From NCBI GenBank assembly GCA_963556255.1, contig OY744604.1, positions 20,006,982 to 20,070,981 on the forward strand: DNA of 64,000 nt. Reading direction: 5' to 3'. Source of the stretch: Allolobophora icterica (lineage: Eukaryota; Annelida; Clitellata; Crassiclitellata; Lumbricidae). Positions 37,114 to 48,357 of this stretch are shown piece after piece; the first letter of the stretch is position 1, and the number at the start of each line of letters is the position of its first letter. The notes below the pieces were generated by a model. That model ran no database searches. It had not been told where the DNA came from and worked only from the letters and a program-made list of their open reading frames with translations. A program made the translations under genes and the position numbers.

Positions 37114-37388
37114 AGAAGTTTTTTGACCACCTGGATGACACGCTCAGATGTTATTAGCGCTACTTCAAGAGAAAACTAATTAGAGGCGCTCTCTGATTGA
37201 ATCTGTTTGACGCTAAAAATGTTTTTTATTGTGGATAATACATAGATTGGTTGTCATTAGAAACTTCTTTTCTTTCGCGAACTTCTTACTGCAGTTGCGC
37301 TAAGCAGGCGATCAGATAATCGGCGATCAGTTATCTGTATGCTATGGCGTGTAATGTGTATGAAGTGATTCCATTTTTTTTCTTCAAG

Positions 37389-37481
37389 TGGAACATATGA
37401 GCAAAAAGAGAATTGCGGACGAGGATGAACAAGGTCACATCAAATCGAAAAGAAGAAAGAACGATTCCATACCTGATTCAT
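37389..37481 (+). CDS. Gene B linker exon with basic, NLS-like motif
   Basis: Phase 1-1 exon of 93 nt, with acceptor TTTTTTTTCTTCAAG|TG and strong donor T|GTAGGT. It encodes V-E-H-M-S-K-K-R-I-A-D-E-D-E-Q-G-H-I-K-S, then K-R-R-K-N-D-S-I-P-D-S. K-K-R and K-S-K-R-R-K-N together resemble a bipartite nuclear localisation signal (basic clusters about 12 residues apart). If used, it could alter location through alternative splicing. Function inferred. Confidence 0.5.
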
Positions 37482-37588
37482 GTAGGTTGCGCTATAATAT
37501 TAAATTGGATGAACTCAGTAAAGTTTTAAACTGACTAGCAACAGTTACGTAATAAATGAAATCAAGTTATAACATAACAGCATATAAG

Positions 37589-37823
37589 CAGGCCCGGATC
37601 AAGACATTTGGCGGCCCTGGGCAAACCGGCGGCCCTAAGCACAAACCGTCCGAAAATTTGATGACCTTTTTTAGGAATTCGCCTCACAAATCACATTTTT
37701 AAAGTAATTCGCGGTTACACCTGGGGGCAATTTATCATTTTAGGAAAATGGAAAATTGGCGCCCCCTAAAAATCGGCGGCCCTGGGCGGCTGCCCAGTTT
37801 ACCTAACAGACGAACCGGGCCTC
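37589..37823. mobile_element. 235-bp hAT-like MITE
   Basis: Ends CAGGCCCGG ... CCGGGCCTC with target duplication CATATAAG / CATATAAA (7 of 8). GC-rich GGCGGCCCTGGGC at both ends. It lies in a gene B intron. Confidence 0.72.
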
Positions 37824-38806
37824 CATATAAAGTAAAACGAACAGTCTGCTTTAGCAGTCCTGGAATGATTGGAGCTTTGTAAACCGTTAAATAAATAAAG
37901 AAATCTCGTTAGAATAGTTTATTACTAATTTGCCCTCACTGAAACTGTATATTGACACAATTGCCACACCTGATCAATTCCCACAATGTCACTGAAACTT
38001 TGAAGAGTTAGAACGTGCATCCAATGGCAAAATGGAAGCCTTGCGCCTGACAGGGCATAATAAATGAATTTAATATCATCCGTATTAGGTCATTTACTGA
38101 TCGTAGGTGATAATCAAACACTTCTTTATTTCTTCATTTCATCCAGTTTTTTGGGGGCCTATGATACCAATATCTCTATGGCGGATAAATCTGTAGAAGT
38201 GCTAACTAATACAACTAATGTTAAATTACGAATGGCAGCGGCATTGTTTAAGGCTAGTATACTGTCGTTAAATCTTACAAAGACAAATTTCTAATTGTTC
38301 CTCGCAGAAACGATAATGAAAGACAATTTATGTGTAATTCATTGAGCTCACTAATCCTTCTACACGAGGTCCATTTAAATGTAGGTCTAAAATTGTATGT
38401 GGTTGATGTACTTAACTAAGTTAACCATATGGTTTCTTCTTATCCTTTCTGTACTACAGTATGAAACGTTATTTGATTTTATCAACCAATCAATCAATCA
38501 ACTAAACATTTATATAGCGCCCCTTCAAGGGAGATATATTCAGAGGCGCTCCAACCCCAACCCCGGCGAAAGAAAACAGTCTTTGTAGCAGAGAAGAACG
38601 CTACAATGAGTAGGCATGCCTGTAATTATGTCGCAGAAGACCACTGTTTATTTCAAAATACATCAAGAAAATCTCTTTTGAAAACGCTTTTGAGAGCACT
38701 TATGACCAGGATCCAATGCTGTCTTTCTATGAAATGGCATTTTCAGAGTAGGTGTTTATAGAGAATTTAGTCATATTGTTCGTTCAATGTTTGTATTTGT
38801 TCACAG

Positions 38807-38911
38807 GGTGGATACAAGAGAGCTCTAGCAGACCGAAACCTGTAATCAAAATATATGGATGCGATGCCACCTTAGAAGCTTATCAAGAGTCACTCACGAA
38901 GATTGAAACAG
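38807..38911 (+). CDS. Gene B linker exon (GW type, copy 2)
   Basis: Phase 1-1 exon of 105 nt, with acceptor TTCACAG|GG and donor ACAG|GTTTGG. It encodes G-W-I-Q-E-S-S-S-R-P-K-P-V-I-K-I-Y-G-C-D, then A-T-L-E-A-Y-Q-E-S-L-T-K-I-E-T-G. It is a duplicate of 36362-36466: same length, same ends, shared flanks. The downstream intron also repeats (36745-37113 against 40112-40480), so exon and flank were duplicated together. Confidence 0.6.
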
Positions 38912-39214
38912 GTTTGGTACAGAATTAACGATTCTTCAACTGAGTCATTATACCGGTGTTTGAATTTATTATGAACTGCTTGCCAAATCAAATTAGTTTC
39001 TAGTGACTGAGCTACAAAACAACGCCTGAAAGACAATATAAAATCAGCCATCCAGCATAGGCTCAAACTGTAAGGGAGGTTTTCTCACGAACTGATTTCG
39101 CCGTTCTAGAATGGCCACACGCAAGACCAAGACAGCAGCAGATCAGGAATCGAATTCGACCAAGGTCCCTCTCCTTTTGTACTGGAACGGCTAACGTTAG
39201 TCCGATTTTGTCCA

Positions 39215-39850
39215 GACTAGCCTGAAAGTGGACAGAATTGCATTCCTTGTTTCTGGAGTTGGAGATGAAAAGCTTCTTGGAGTTCCTAAGATTATGAGAG
39301 GAACTGAAGCACAGCAAGCTAATGATTGCCTTCAAATGTTGGATGATTGGAGTCTGAAGCAGATCATATATACATGTATGGACTTGTATTTGATACAACA
39401 ATCTCAGACACTGGCATAGGCGTAGACTCTGGGTACGGAGGGAGGGGGCGAAGCCGGGTCATGGTTAATAATCTCAAACGTGCTCAAAAGAAGATACCAT
39501 CAGAGATTTAGAAAAAGGAAAACATTCAACTTAGGAAAGCTTCTGGAATCATATGTAAAATCTCGGCTCTTCGACCTACTCATTGACAGTGGGCAGAAAA
39601 GACCCAGACTTTACTCTCGACACCACCAGGCTTTTTAGCAGTTGTATCCAATTTATCTCAAATCGACAGAAAAATTCAGGCAGATGAAAGTAGTAAATGA
39701 CTATGCAGATAGAGGTATTGCTTTGATCTAGACATTCAACTCTCCTATAACAAAAGACGAGAATCAAAGACAATACCTTATTCAAGTTGTCAGCGCTCAT
39801 AGGATAGCCATTCCAGAGCCATTAAAGTCTCTCCTGAAGAATTTCTCAAA
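39215..39850 (+). pseudogene. Decayed transposase-like protein, copy 2
   Basis: V-D-R-I-A-F-L-V-S-G-V-G-D-E-K-L-L-G-V-P-K at 39225 aligns with D-R-M-P-I-V-V-S-G-V-N-V-E-K-L-L-A-I-P-K of copy 1 (4312). After a frameshift, F-D-T-T-I-S-D-T-G-I near 39389 matches F-D-T-T-S-S-N-T-G. The rest is broken by stops. Confidence 0.55.
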
Positions 39851-40111
39851 ATAGATTTCTTTACATAAACAGTGAACATTAAACAGCGATTTTTTTCTTT
39901 TATTTTAAAACTTTTTGGTCAAAAATATGAATAATAACAAATCTGAGGAAAATTCGTAGTAACAACATTTATCATTCAAAATTGAGCCACCCTTAGTAAT
40001 TCTTCTAAAGACACAAAAATTGGTCCAAATATCCTATAAAGTGAATACAACAAGAACAAATGTGGCCCAACTAAATTTCCTACCTTTTATATTTTTGGAC
40101 CACCCTAATGG

Positions 40112-40480
40112 TTATATTGCATATTCTTCATACTTTCACCAAGTTCCACATTTTCTCCAATATTTTGTTCGAGGGGTCATGCACTGCCCTCGTCACCTAA
40201 ACGATAATCAGTGAATCTTATTTTACAATGCTTGGAAAAATTTAAAAATCGGAATGTAGATACTGTTTTCTGATCTATTTTCTTAAAAAGACAATCGATT
40301 TGGCTTTTGATTATGACCGTACCTGGCTAGGACAAAACTGAATATTTGTAACTGTTTCTAGATGTTTAATCGAAAAGCCAGATTTGCAGTTGTGAAATAA
40401 TAGAAAATTGTTTATGTCATAAATATTTTCTGCTTCATATCCATTTTACATTACATATTTATTGCGTTTTCTTAGATAAG
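40112..40480 (+). repeat. Intron block duplicated from 36745-37113
   Basis: Direct copy of the block at 36745. Together with the linker exon pair it marks a tandem duplication inside gene B of about 2.4-3.4 kb. Confidence 0.8.
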
Positions 40481-40512
40481 CTGAAGACATCTAAATCGGT
40501 GACCGTAGATGC

Positions 40513-40690
40513 ACTAATTCAAGATTCATAATTTAAGGTTCAGAGTAAGGGATGCCGTAGTCAAGTTTAGAGTGGACAGTAAAGTTTTGCAAATGTTGAG
40601 GTAGTTTGAAGATAGAAACAGATCGAATACGGCGAAGGTCACACATATGCACGAAGTAGGTGCCAGTGTTAAGGTATATATACTGTACAG
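40513..40690 (-). mobile_element. LINE fragment
   Basis: Minus-strand frame reads F-V-H-M-C-D-L-R-R-I-R-S-V and H-S-K-L-D-Y-G-I-P, matching the H-I-R-D-L-R-R-I-R ... H-S-K-L-D-Y motif of the LINE at 9673-10830. Confidence 0.5.
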
Positions 40691-40965
40691 TGTACAATGT
40701 ACATGCATATTGTTGCAAACTGGGCGCTGTTTCACAACGTATAGATGACGCCCAATATGCGACTATGCGTCGGTGTATTATTCAACCCATACAAGGGCAG
40801 TTTCTTCAAAATGTCTTCTTTTAAGTCTGTTCTTTCGCAGACAAACGTTATACGCGCTTCTTAAGTAGTCGAATTCACAACTTAATTTCTAACTACTGTA
40901 GTTGACCTCTAAGTGTCCAGTATTTCACCCTAGACTAAAATGCCAGAATGTAAATTTTACGTATG

Positions 40966-41290
40966 TATGCATATTTGTATGTATGTATTTATTAATTTAT
41001 ATATTTTTTATGGTTGTATGTATGTATATATGCATGTATTTATATATGTATGTATTTATGTATGTATGTATGTATATGTTTATGTATGTTCATGTATGTA
41101 CGTATTTATGTGTGTATATATGTATGCATTGCATACATGTATGTATGCATACATGTGTGTGTATTATATGTATTGATGTATGTATATATACATATATGCA
41201 CATAGGCAGGTAGGTAGGAATACAAATTAGTGAATGTCTGAGTGTCCTTTTGTCTTTGTGTATGTATGCATTTATATATGCGTCAAAGCG
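40966..41290. repeat. (TATG)n-rich microsatellite
   Basis: About 320 bases of imperfect TATG/TGTA repeats. Frames here (Met-Tyr-Val-Cys repeats) are artefacts. Confidence 0.9.
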
Positions 41291-41604
41291 CCGTAGGATA
41301 ATCAAAATGAATAACTAGCCTTTTATCACTAAATTCATCAAAAGTCTGATGACGATATAAAGGTAGTAAGAAATGTTGCAATGTAAAACTTTCAAGACCC
41401 GAGTGACTGGGTGGCTTGATAAAGGTGGAAAAATTTAATTTTATTCGCGAGTACGAACTGCGCCTTTAATTTAAATTAAACACTGTTTAGGTTTGCTCTT
41501 GATTTTGGACGAACTTTAAGCTTACTTAATATTATTTATTTTACCGACTAGATCTTGGTTAGCTGAAACATAATGCCATTGCCGATAAAATATTACTGTC
41601 ACAG

Positions 41605-41691
41605 ATTGGATACCATTTGAGTTGGAAGAAACGACATCTGAGTCTATTGTTCGTTACAGTGCAGGACTTGAAGATAAGGATTCAGATTATG
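41605..41691 (+). CDS. Gene B acidic linker exon, copy 1
   Basis: Phase 1-1 exon of 87 nt, with acceptor TACTGTCACAG|AT and donor G|GTGAGA. It encodes D-W-I-P-F-E-L-E-E-T-T-S-E-S-I-V-R-Y-S, then A-G-L-E-D-K-D-S-D-Y-G. It pairs with 42104-42208: both share the TATTACTGTCACAG-type acceptor region, the T-S-x-S-I-x-R core and the intron start GTGAGAA.ATG. A flexible acidic linker with no domain. Confidence 0.55.
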
Positions 41692-42103
41692 GTGAGAAAA
41701 TGTTTGAGGCCTCAATAACTTCAGTAGAAGATCAAACTAGCGTTGTAGGTGTGTTTCGAATTAATATTATTTCTTTTTACTGTGACTTCACATTGTCACC
41801 GCAGAATACTCTCCATTTCTCCGAACCTGTAACGTGATTATGCTATTAACGTTTACACTACTAGTAGGCCTTTAAACAAATTGTTCATGGTATTTTCCAA
41901 TTTTCAGTTAACATCGACTGACGAAACGCTTACCGTGGTACGGTATTAAAGTAACTGGCAGTAATTTGTTTTTAATCGGCTAATTTTGTAAAAATATCGC
42001 ATGTTTAAACTTTCTATAAGCCCTATATCAGACTCTTACTGTCCAGAGTTAATGAAGTGTTGAAACGTATACTCTCATTACAAATTTAATATTATTGTCA
42101 CAG

Positions 42104-42208
42104 AATCACCTAGCATACTGCCGGAATTTGTTGGAGCTGCAACATCTTCGTCTATTACTCGCAGCAGTGCAGAGTCAAATTTAGCAGATGATGAATCGGT
42201 TGTCGATG
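42104..42208 (+). CDS. Gene B acidic linker exon, copy 2
   Basis: Phase 1-1 exon of 105 nt, with acceptor TATTGTCACAG|AA and donor G|GTGAGA. It encodes E-S-P-S-I-L-P-E-F-V-G-A-A-T-S-S-S-I-T-R, then S-S-A-E-S-N-L-A-D-D-E-S-V-V-D-G. It is a tandem relative of 41605-41691, 0.5 kb upstream. Ser- and Asp-rich; could be a phosphorylated linker (inference). Confidence 0.55.
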
Positions 42209-42819
42209 GTGAGAATATGCTCAACGCCTCAAAAATTTCAATTAAGACTAAATCAAATTGCGTTGTATGTTATTATGTTCTAAACGCTGCACATTGTGAC
42301 TGCTAAAATGAAACGAAATCACACAAAAAAAATGAACTTTGATAAGCGCAATCCACTTCAAGGTTAATTTTGTGTGCTATTTGAAAACCTGTAAATAAAA
42401 AGCCTAATATTACTGTTTCAGTGGTGTTTTTCTAAAACATTCGTGCACGTATCTCTTTTTCTTTGGTAATAGGGCAAAATCGGCCACACTGGCTAAATTT
42501 GCTTTAAAATTCTTTGAAAATATTTTCAAAAGTTTTTTTTACTGGATTTACCTCAAAATATGCAGCAAAAGAAAACTCTAAAAAAAATTAAATTATGAGT
42601 TTTTGGTAAGAATCAAATTAAAATTGGATTTCCGTTTTAATTTTTGGGTTAAAATAAGTGTAGGCAACACGGCGATTGCTGTGTTAAGCGCACAATTGCA
42701 GTCTCTGTAGAAGTGGAAACACTACTCCACAGCCTATGGCGTTACATAATTTTTACTCATAGACCCTGAAAATGTACTCATAAGCAAACTCTGTCAGCCA
42801 CGGCCTGTCTTTCTAATGT

Positions 42820-43930
42820 AATTTAATGTAAAAGAACATTCATACAGCACCTCTTAACTACCTACATGTACGTTTCTAGTAGTCTAGAAAAAGCAGCAAA
42901 ATCTCTAATGTTATTAGGGTTACGCAGAAAGAGTGGAAGACCATTCCAGATTGTCGGTGCTGCAGCTGAAAAACCCCGATGAACATGCGTGATAGTTCGG
43001 AAATGCGACACAGTTCATTTCTCGAAGCTGATCTGAGCACTTGACGCCCAGGCTGAGTACCAACCAAACGGCACAACTCAGTAATGTAATCCGGCGCAGC
43101 ACCAGTCACAGCTTTCCACACCAACATAGTGATCTTGTATTACATCCGATCAGCCACCGGGAGCAAATGCAGTTCCCGTCGCATGTAGTCAGATATATGT
43201 AAATATTTCGGCAGGCCACCAAGTAGCCTAGACGCTGGATTCTGAAAAACCTGAAGTTGTCGGATCCGAAACTTAGAAGTCCCAGCAACACCCCATTGCA
43301 GTTGTCAGGCCGTGAGAGAACAGATGAGTGCACCAGCATGGTCGCGTCCCTCCTCGACAACGTCCTCAGCCCAACTCTGATCTGCCTAAGCTCATAGTAG
43401 CCAGTCCTACAGATGCGATTCGCATGCACAGCCATCGTAAGCTCACCGTCGAGAAGCCCTCATAGGTCCCCGACCAAGTCAGGAATGATGTTGTAGAAGA
43501 ATTCTGACTGATCACCCGTCTCACTTGTGGCGAACCAAATCACTTGAACTGCTTCTTGGCCGGGTTCAGTCTAAGTCGATTTTACGACATCCAGTCATGC
43601 ACCCTCTCGAGCGTGGCACGCATTGTCAACACGCACTCTAACCAGTCACCTGGTCGGCAAGGCATATATACAGTAGCTGAAGATCATCCGCAAACTGATG
43701 CGATCTAGACTCCAATGATGTTATGATGTCGGAGGGGTCAGCAGTATAAAGGATGTAGAATAGCGGTTCCAGGACAGTGCCCTGGGGAACATCATACATC
43801 AATGGCTCCCAGGGTGACACATCATCACCTATCTCAACCCTCGCAGTCTTTTTGTCTCTCTTTCTGACACTCTGCGTCTCTGTGCAACCGTTGATGTTAA
43901 TATAGTCATCTAATTTCAATTTCGCCGAAA
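42820..43930 (-). mobile_element. 5'-truncated LINE, reverse transcriptase C-terminal half
   Basis: Minus-strand frames give D-V-P-Q-G-T-V-L-E-P-L-F-Y-I-L-Y (motif B) near 43790, H-Q-F-A-D-D-L-Q-L (catalytic FADD) near 43700, T-G-Y-Y-E-L-R-Q-I-R near 43400 and T-G-A-A-P-D-Y-I-T-E-L near 43100. The 3' end has short ACATTA repeats near 42820. Several frameshifts. It lies in a gene B intron in antisense. Confidence 0.7.
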
Positions 43931-43984
43931 CATTTTACTCGCAGTTTTATTCAAATGCCAAAATAGGCATAGTTTTAGTGACGC

Positions 43985-44420
43985 CATTCAGCACGTGCTT
44001 GTTTTAGAAAATAACAGATGAGAACAGATGAGGTCGTCATTAAATGAAAGTCTAATTTAGCTTCGGAAAATCCAACCGAAGTCATTCTTCTCGACTGATT
44101 TTGCTGAATATTATATCATATTTTGTTCGAGTAATGTGAAGATAATTAAATATTTCTGCATTTTTTTGTTTAACGGTATTCACAAGGAAGTTTTAGATCT
44201 GAAACAAAAATTAGAACAAACACAGAAAGAGAACAAAAGGTTAACCAAACTACTCACAGGTATAAGCATAATATTTATCGTTTGTTTAAGATTATGGTTA
44301 AATGTATATTTCGAAGTTCATAGATAGGTAAAACATACTTGAAATTTTGAATCTAGATTTGTGATTAGCCTTCACCATTGAATGCAGTATTTAACTTTAT
44401 TTCAGTAATTCTAAACGTGT
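43985..44420 (+). repeat. Intron-exon segment duplicated at 45940-46330 (copy 1)
   Basis: Shared blocks flank the two coiled-coil exons: CTCGACTGATTTTGCTGAATATTAT upstream (20 bases and more identical) and GATTAGCC/GCTTAGCCTTCA plus AATTCTAAACGT downstream. Confidence 0.75.
44191..44259 (+). CDS. Gene B coiled-coil exon, copy 1
   Basis: Encodes V-L-D-L-K-Q-K-L-E-Q-T-Q-K-E-N-K-R-L-T-K, then L-L-T-G, a heptad-like coiled coil. The donor G|GTATAA matches that of copy 2. The acceptor is ambiguous: two AGs lie four bases apart (ACAAGGAAG), and only the second gives the phase 1 used by all other exons. It is a duplicate of 46034-46132, with about 100 bases of intron conserved before it and 120 after. 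Confidence 0.55.
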
Positions 44421-44439
44421 CATTCAGATTATAGTACCC

Positions 44440-44580
44440 GGAGTCAGTCGCTAAGGAGTTATCGACTGACTTGATGATTTAGCGACTGACTTGGTGAATC
44501 AGTCGACTAAGTCGCATGCTTATCGACTGACTAAGTCGCTTAGAGTTATCGACCGACTTAGCGACTTTCTCAGGTAATCA
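44440..44580. repeat. Short repeat of CGACTGACTTAGTCGCT motifs
   Basis: About eight variants of GTCGACTGACTTAG/AGTCGCTAAG in both orientations within 140 bases, able to fold. Not seen elsewhere in the window. Confidence 0.6.
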
Positions 44581-45646
44581 GATATACCTAACAATATAAT
44601 GCATTTTACCGCATACAGTACTGACCGTGCCATCATTTCCGTGGGCATTAGATGGAACCCATATGGGCTCTAATGGGGGCCAATTATGGAATATGGGCTT
44701 CGCTCCATGTTGGCAAGCTGACAGGGGACAGACCGATGAATGTGAAATTAATGTTAATGTGAATTCGTCAAATTGAGCACTAGATAAATCGAACGAAGCG
44801 AGAAGGATTTATAGCATTAGGCCATACCCGATCTTACGGCCAACCAATTAGCCGAAACTGCTGATGCGTGCCTCTTTCGGGAAGTAGCAGAGAACGAAAG
44901 TCATATAGGGCCTACTCCGCCACTTATTCCCAGTGTGAGAGTTGTATAAAAATAACTTTGGGTGCGTTAGACTTTGATCGATGTGTAGTTGAATTTTTTT
45001 CGTATTTTGAAAACTGATGTCAGCGAATTTGAAAGCAGCTGATTTCAACGCTAACAGTTTCGCAAGTCAAACTCGAATCAAAATCAATTTCTTTGTTGAG
45101 AAAATTAGAAAATGCATACATGATATACCATGGAAATTTCTTCTCTTTGTCAGAGACTCAGAGTCAAATAATGCTAAATCACGTTACCACAAGTGAGGGG
45201 TTTGGAAACGACCCCTGGGGTGTGTAATGAAGACTTAACTGTGGGGTCCCAAGAAAGTCTATAGGGGAGTTGGCCCCCAACCCCTGACAATTCTCATCCT
45301 GTTAATTCCCCCTTTTTGCAATCATCAACACCATCTTCGTAATAGAATGCATAAATCCACTTTACCAAAAAAGACAACAGCACTTCTATCCCCCGTATTC
45401 TCTATAAGAACTCTTACTAATAGAGCAAACTCTCTTATAATGTACCAAGTTGCTTTCCTCAACAAACGAATATTGTACCGTATGAATATTGTACTGTATT
45501 ACAAGTGTTGCTCATGTCCTGCTGCTGATGTTTTCATCAAATCGAAACTTAGAAACCGAGATTAAAACAACAAGCAAAATATTCAGCGAATATTCAGTCT
45601 CTAGCAGTCGATAGCTTAGTGACTAGTTTCCACTTGAGGGCTTAGA

Positions 45647-45712
45647 GGCGGGGGCGGATGGCGGCGGCGAATGGCAGCGGCGGCGGCGGATGGCGGCGGC
45701 GCCGGGGACTAA
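45647..45712. repeat. GGCGGC-rich tract
   Basis: GGCGGATGGC and GGCGGC repeats, strongly GC-rich in an AT-rich intron. Confidence 0.7.
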
Positions 45713-46033
45713 TTCAGAATATTTGGTAAGACTAGCAAATAATATCATTGCCTTAACAGAATTATGCATGATAACGTCACTTGCATTCCAAACCAAAGCT
45801 ATAAAATAATAGACGACGAGAAGCCATCAACATTATTAGTACATTGTCAAAATAGGAACAATCTGGTAACAAAGAAAACTTTCCGTTGACAGTGAAGTTT
45901 TGACATATATTAGTTTCTTTTTTTCTGAACACTTCTCCTTCCGTTCTCTCGACTGATTTTGCTGAATATTATTCCATCTTTTGATGGAATTATTTGAAGA
46001 TAATAAAATAATTCTGCACTTTATTGTTTATAG

Positions 46034-46132
46034 CCAAGAACTTGGAATGCTTTGACCTTCAACGGAAATTTGAACAAAAAAAGAAAGAGAATGAAAGCCT
46101 AATAAAACTATTAGAACACCAAACACAAACAG
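46034..46132 (+). CDS. Gene B coiled-coil exon, copy 2
   Basis: Phase 1-1 exon of 99 nt, with acceptor GTTTATAG|CC and donor ACAG|GTATAA. It encodes A-K-N-L-E-C-F-D-L-Q-R-K-F-E-Q-K-K-K-E-N, then E-S-L-I-K-L-L-E-H-Q-T-Q-T-G. This is a coiled-coil segment with the shared core F/L-E-Q-x-x-K-E-N-x-x-L found in copy 1 and, loosely, in gene A 14892-14966. It lies 2.5 kb before the propeller exon; a LINE has entered the intron between them. Confidence 0.6.
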
Positions 46133-46422
46133 GTATAATTTGAAATTATCGTTTGTCTATGGTCTCTAATAGTCTATTTCAAAATTCTTAATAAGTAAAA
46201 CACAATTGAAATTTCAAACCTAGAATTGTGCTTAGCCTTCATCATAAACTGCAACATTTAATTTTAATTTAAACAATTCTAAACGTCTCATTCGGAATAT
46301 TTGGTAACAATAACAAATATAACATTGCCTTGAACGAACTACGCATGACTGAGTCATTTGCATTTCAAATCAAAGGTATAAACTAACAGGCGGCGAGAAG
46401 ATATCTACAAGATTAGTACATT

Positions 46423-48357
46423 CTGCATCACCAAAAATCCTTGTGGTTGGCCTTAAATAAATTGTTACACAGAGATAAGTTACATTTGTTCCCTACAGCG
46501 TGCTTAGCTGCCAATGATCTTGCAAGTAAATTCTTGACGTTTTTTGCTGATAAAATTTCTGGTATACGTCTTAAATTGGTCAGTTTTTTTCCACTGGATA
46601 AATTCCTCCATCCAAATTTTTCACCTCCTGTCATGGACTACTTTCTGCCAACTACTCTTGAAGAGGTTAGAACACTTATCTTTTCCTCGCCTAACAAAAC
46701 TGGTCTTCTTGACATCATTCCTACTACTTGCTTTCTGAAAGAGTGCTTTGATGTCTTGGGTCCAACCATTACATCGATTATTAACTTCTCATTACACGAG
46801 GGATCTTTCCCATCTGCTTTTGCTCATGCCATAGTTCATCCTCTGCTTAAGAAACCTTCTCTTGACCTTGACGACCTGTCAAATTATAGACCCATCTTAA
46901 CCTTGAATTTTATATCTAAAATCCTTGAACGGATAGTCATAAATCGCATGCAAATTCACCTATCATCAAACTCACTAATCTCCCCTTTTCAGTCGGCTTA
47001 TCGTAATGAAACATTCAACAGAATCCGCACTTCTTGCTGTTCATAATGACATTATGTGCTCAATGGACAAGGGTAAGGTTACAGCGCTTGTTCTTCTTGA
47101 CTTGTCTGCTGCTTTTGATACTGTGGATCATTCTCTTCTTCTTCATCGCCTCAAGCACTGGTTTGGGATCTCTGGTCCTGCATTAAATTGGTTTAGTACT
47201 TATCTTAGTCCACGCACTCCGTCAGTTTATTTAAATGGTAATTATTCATATAGTACTTTGTTGGCATGTGGTGTTCCACAGAGTTCTGTGCTTGGTCCTC
47301 TTTTGTTTACATTATACACCACACCTCTAGGAACATTGCTGGGTAGTCATTCACTGGGATATCATTTCTATGCTGATGATACTCAAATCTACATTTCATT
47401 TGACAGTCTGTCATGTGACTCGTCTGTGCAGCTGTTGTCTGCTGTCTTTGACGAGGTACAGTCTTGGATGGCAGCCAATAAACTCCTTCTTAACCCATCA
47501 AAGACTGAATTTCTGCTACTAGGCACTCCGCAGCAACTTAAGAAATTTGGTCAGCTTAAATCATTGAAACTTGGTGACTCAGTTGTTGAGCTGGCTGATG
47601 CTGCTCGTAATTTAGGCGTTGTTTTCAATTCTACCATGTCTCTCACCAGCCATGTAAACAGTATTTGTAAAGCATCATATTATGTTCATTCGTGATATTC
47701 GCAGAATTATGCGTTATGTGCCCATGTCTGCAAGGTTATCTCTGGCAAATGCATTGGTTTTCAGTCGCTTAGATTACTGTAATTCGCTTCTTACTGGTAC
47801 CAATAAGGCAAACATCCTGAAACTGCAGAGAGTGCAGAACTCTTTGGCTAGAGCCATAACTAATACATCAAAATATCAACATATTACCCCTGTTCTTAAA
47901 TCCTTGCATTGGCTTCCTGTTCAGCAGAGAATCATTTTCACATTGGGGATCATCGTTTATAAAACTTTGAATTCTGGCCAGCCACAATACTTAAAATCAG
48001 TTCTTACTCCCCAGACTTATGATTATTCAACAAGGTCATCTGATTATCTTTGTCTGGCTATACCTAAATCTAGAACTGTTCTTGGTGAACGAGCTTTTTC
48101 GCTTGGTGGACCTACTTTTTGGAACTCTCTTCCTGTGTCTGGCCGCTCTGCTCAGTCGCTTTTGTCATTTTGTTCTCAACTTCAGACTTACCTTTTTCAA
48201 ATTGCTTATCCACCATAGGCTGCCTCTCTGTCTTACGGACTGACCTTCCGGATTTTTACCTGATTACGGCTTGGTTTTGGTGTGCCATCGGTTGATGCCT
48301 TGTGCATTAGACACCGGCGCAATGGAAGTTACTAATTACATTACATTACATTACATT
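46423..48357 (+). mobile_element. 5'-truncated LINE with nearly intact RT domain
   Basis: Frames give Y-R-P-I-L-T-L-N-F-I-S-K near 46885, L-D-L-S-A-A-F-D-T-V-D-H (motif A) at 47097, C-G-V-P-Q-S-S-V-L-G-P-L-L (motif B, with G to S) at 47268, Y-A-D-D-T-Q (catalytic) near 47370, L-G-T-P-Q-Q-L, and H-W-L-P-V-Q-Q-R near 47910. Two frameshifts near 47020 and 47690 break it. The 3' end is an (ATTAC)n tail. The ends are fixed by comparison with the paralogous intron at 45835-45855. Confidence 0.85.

Noticed and set aside
40902..41305. Met-Tyr-Cys-Val-rich frames
   Set aside because: Translation of a TATG-type microsatellite.
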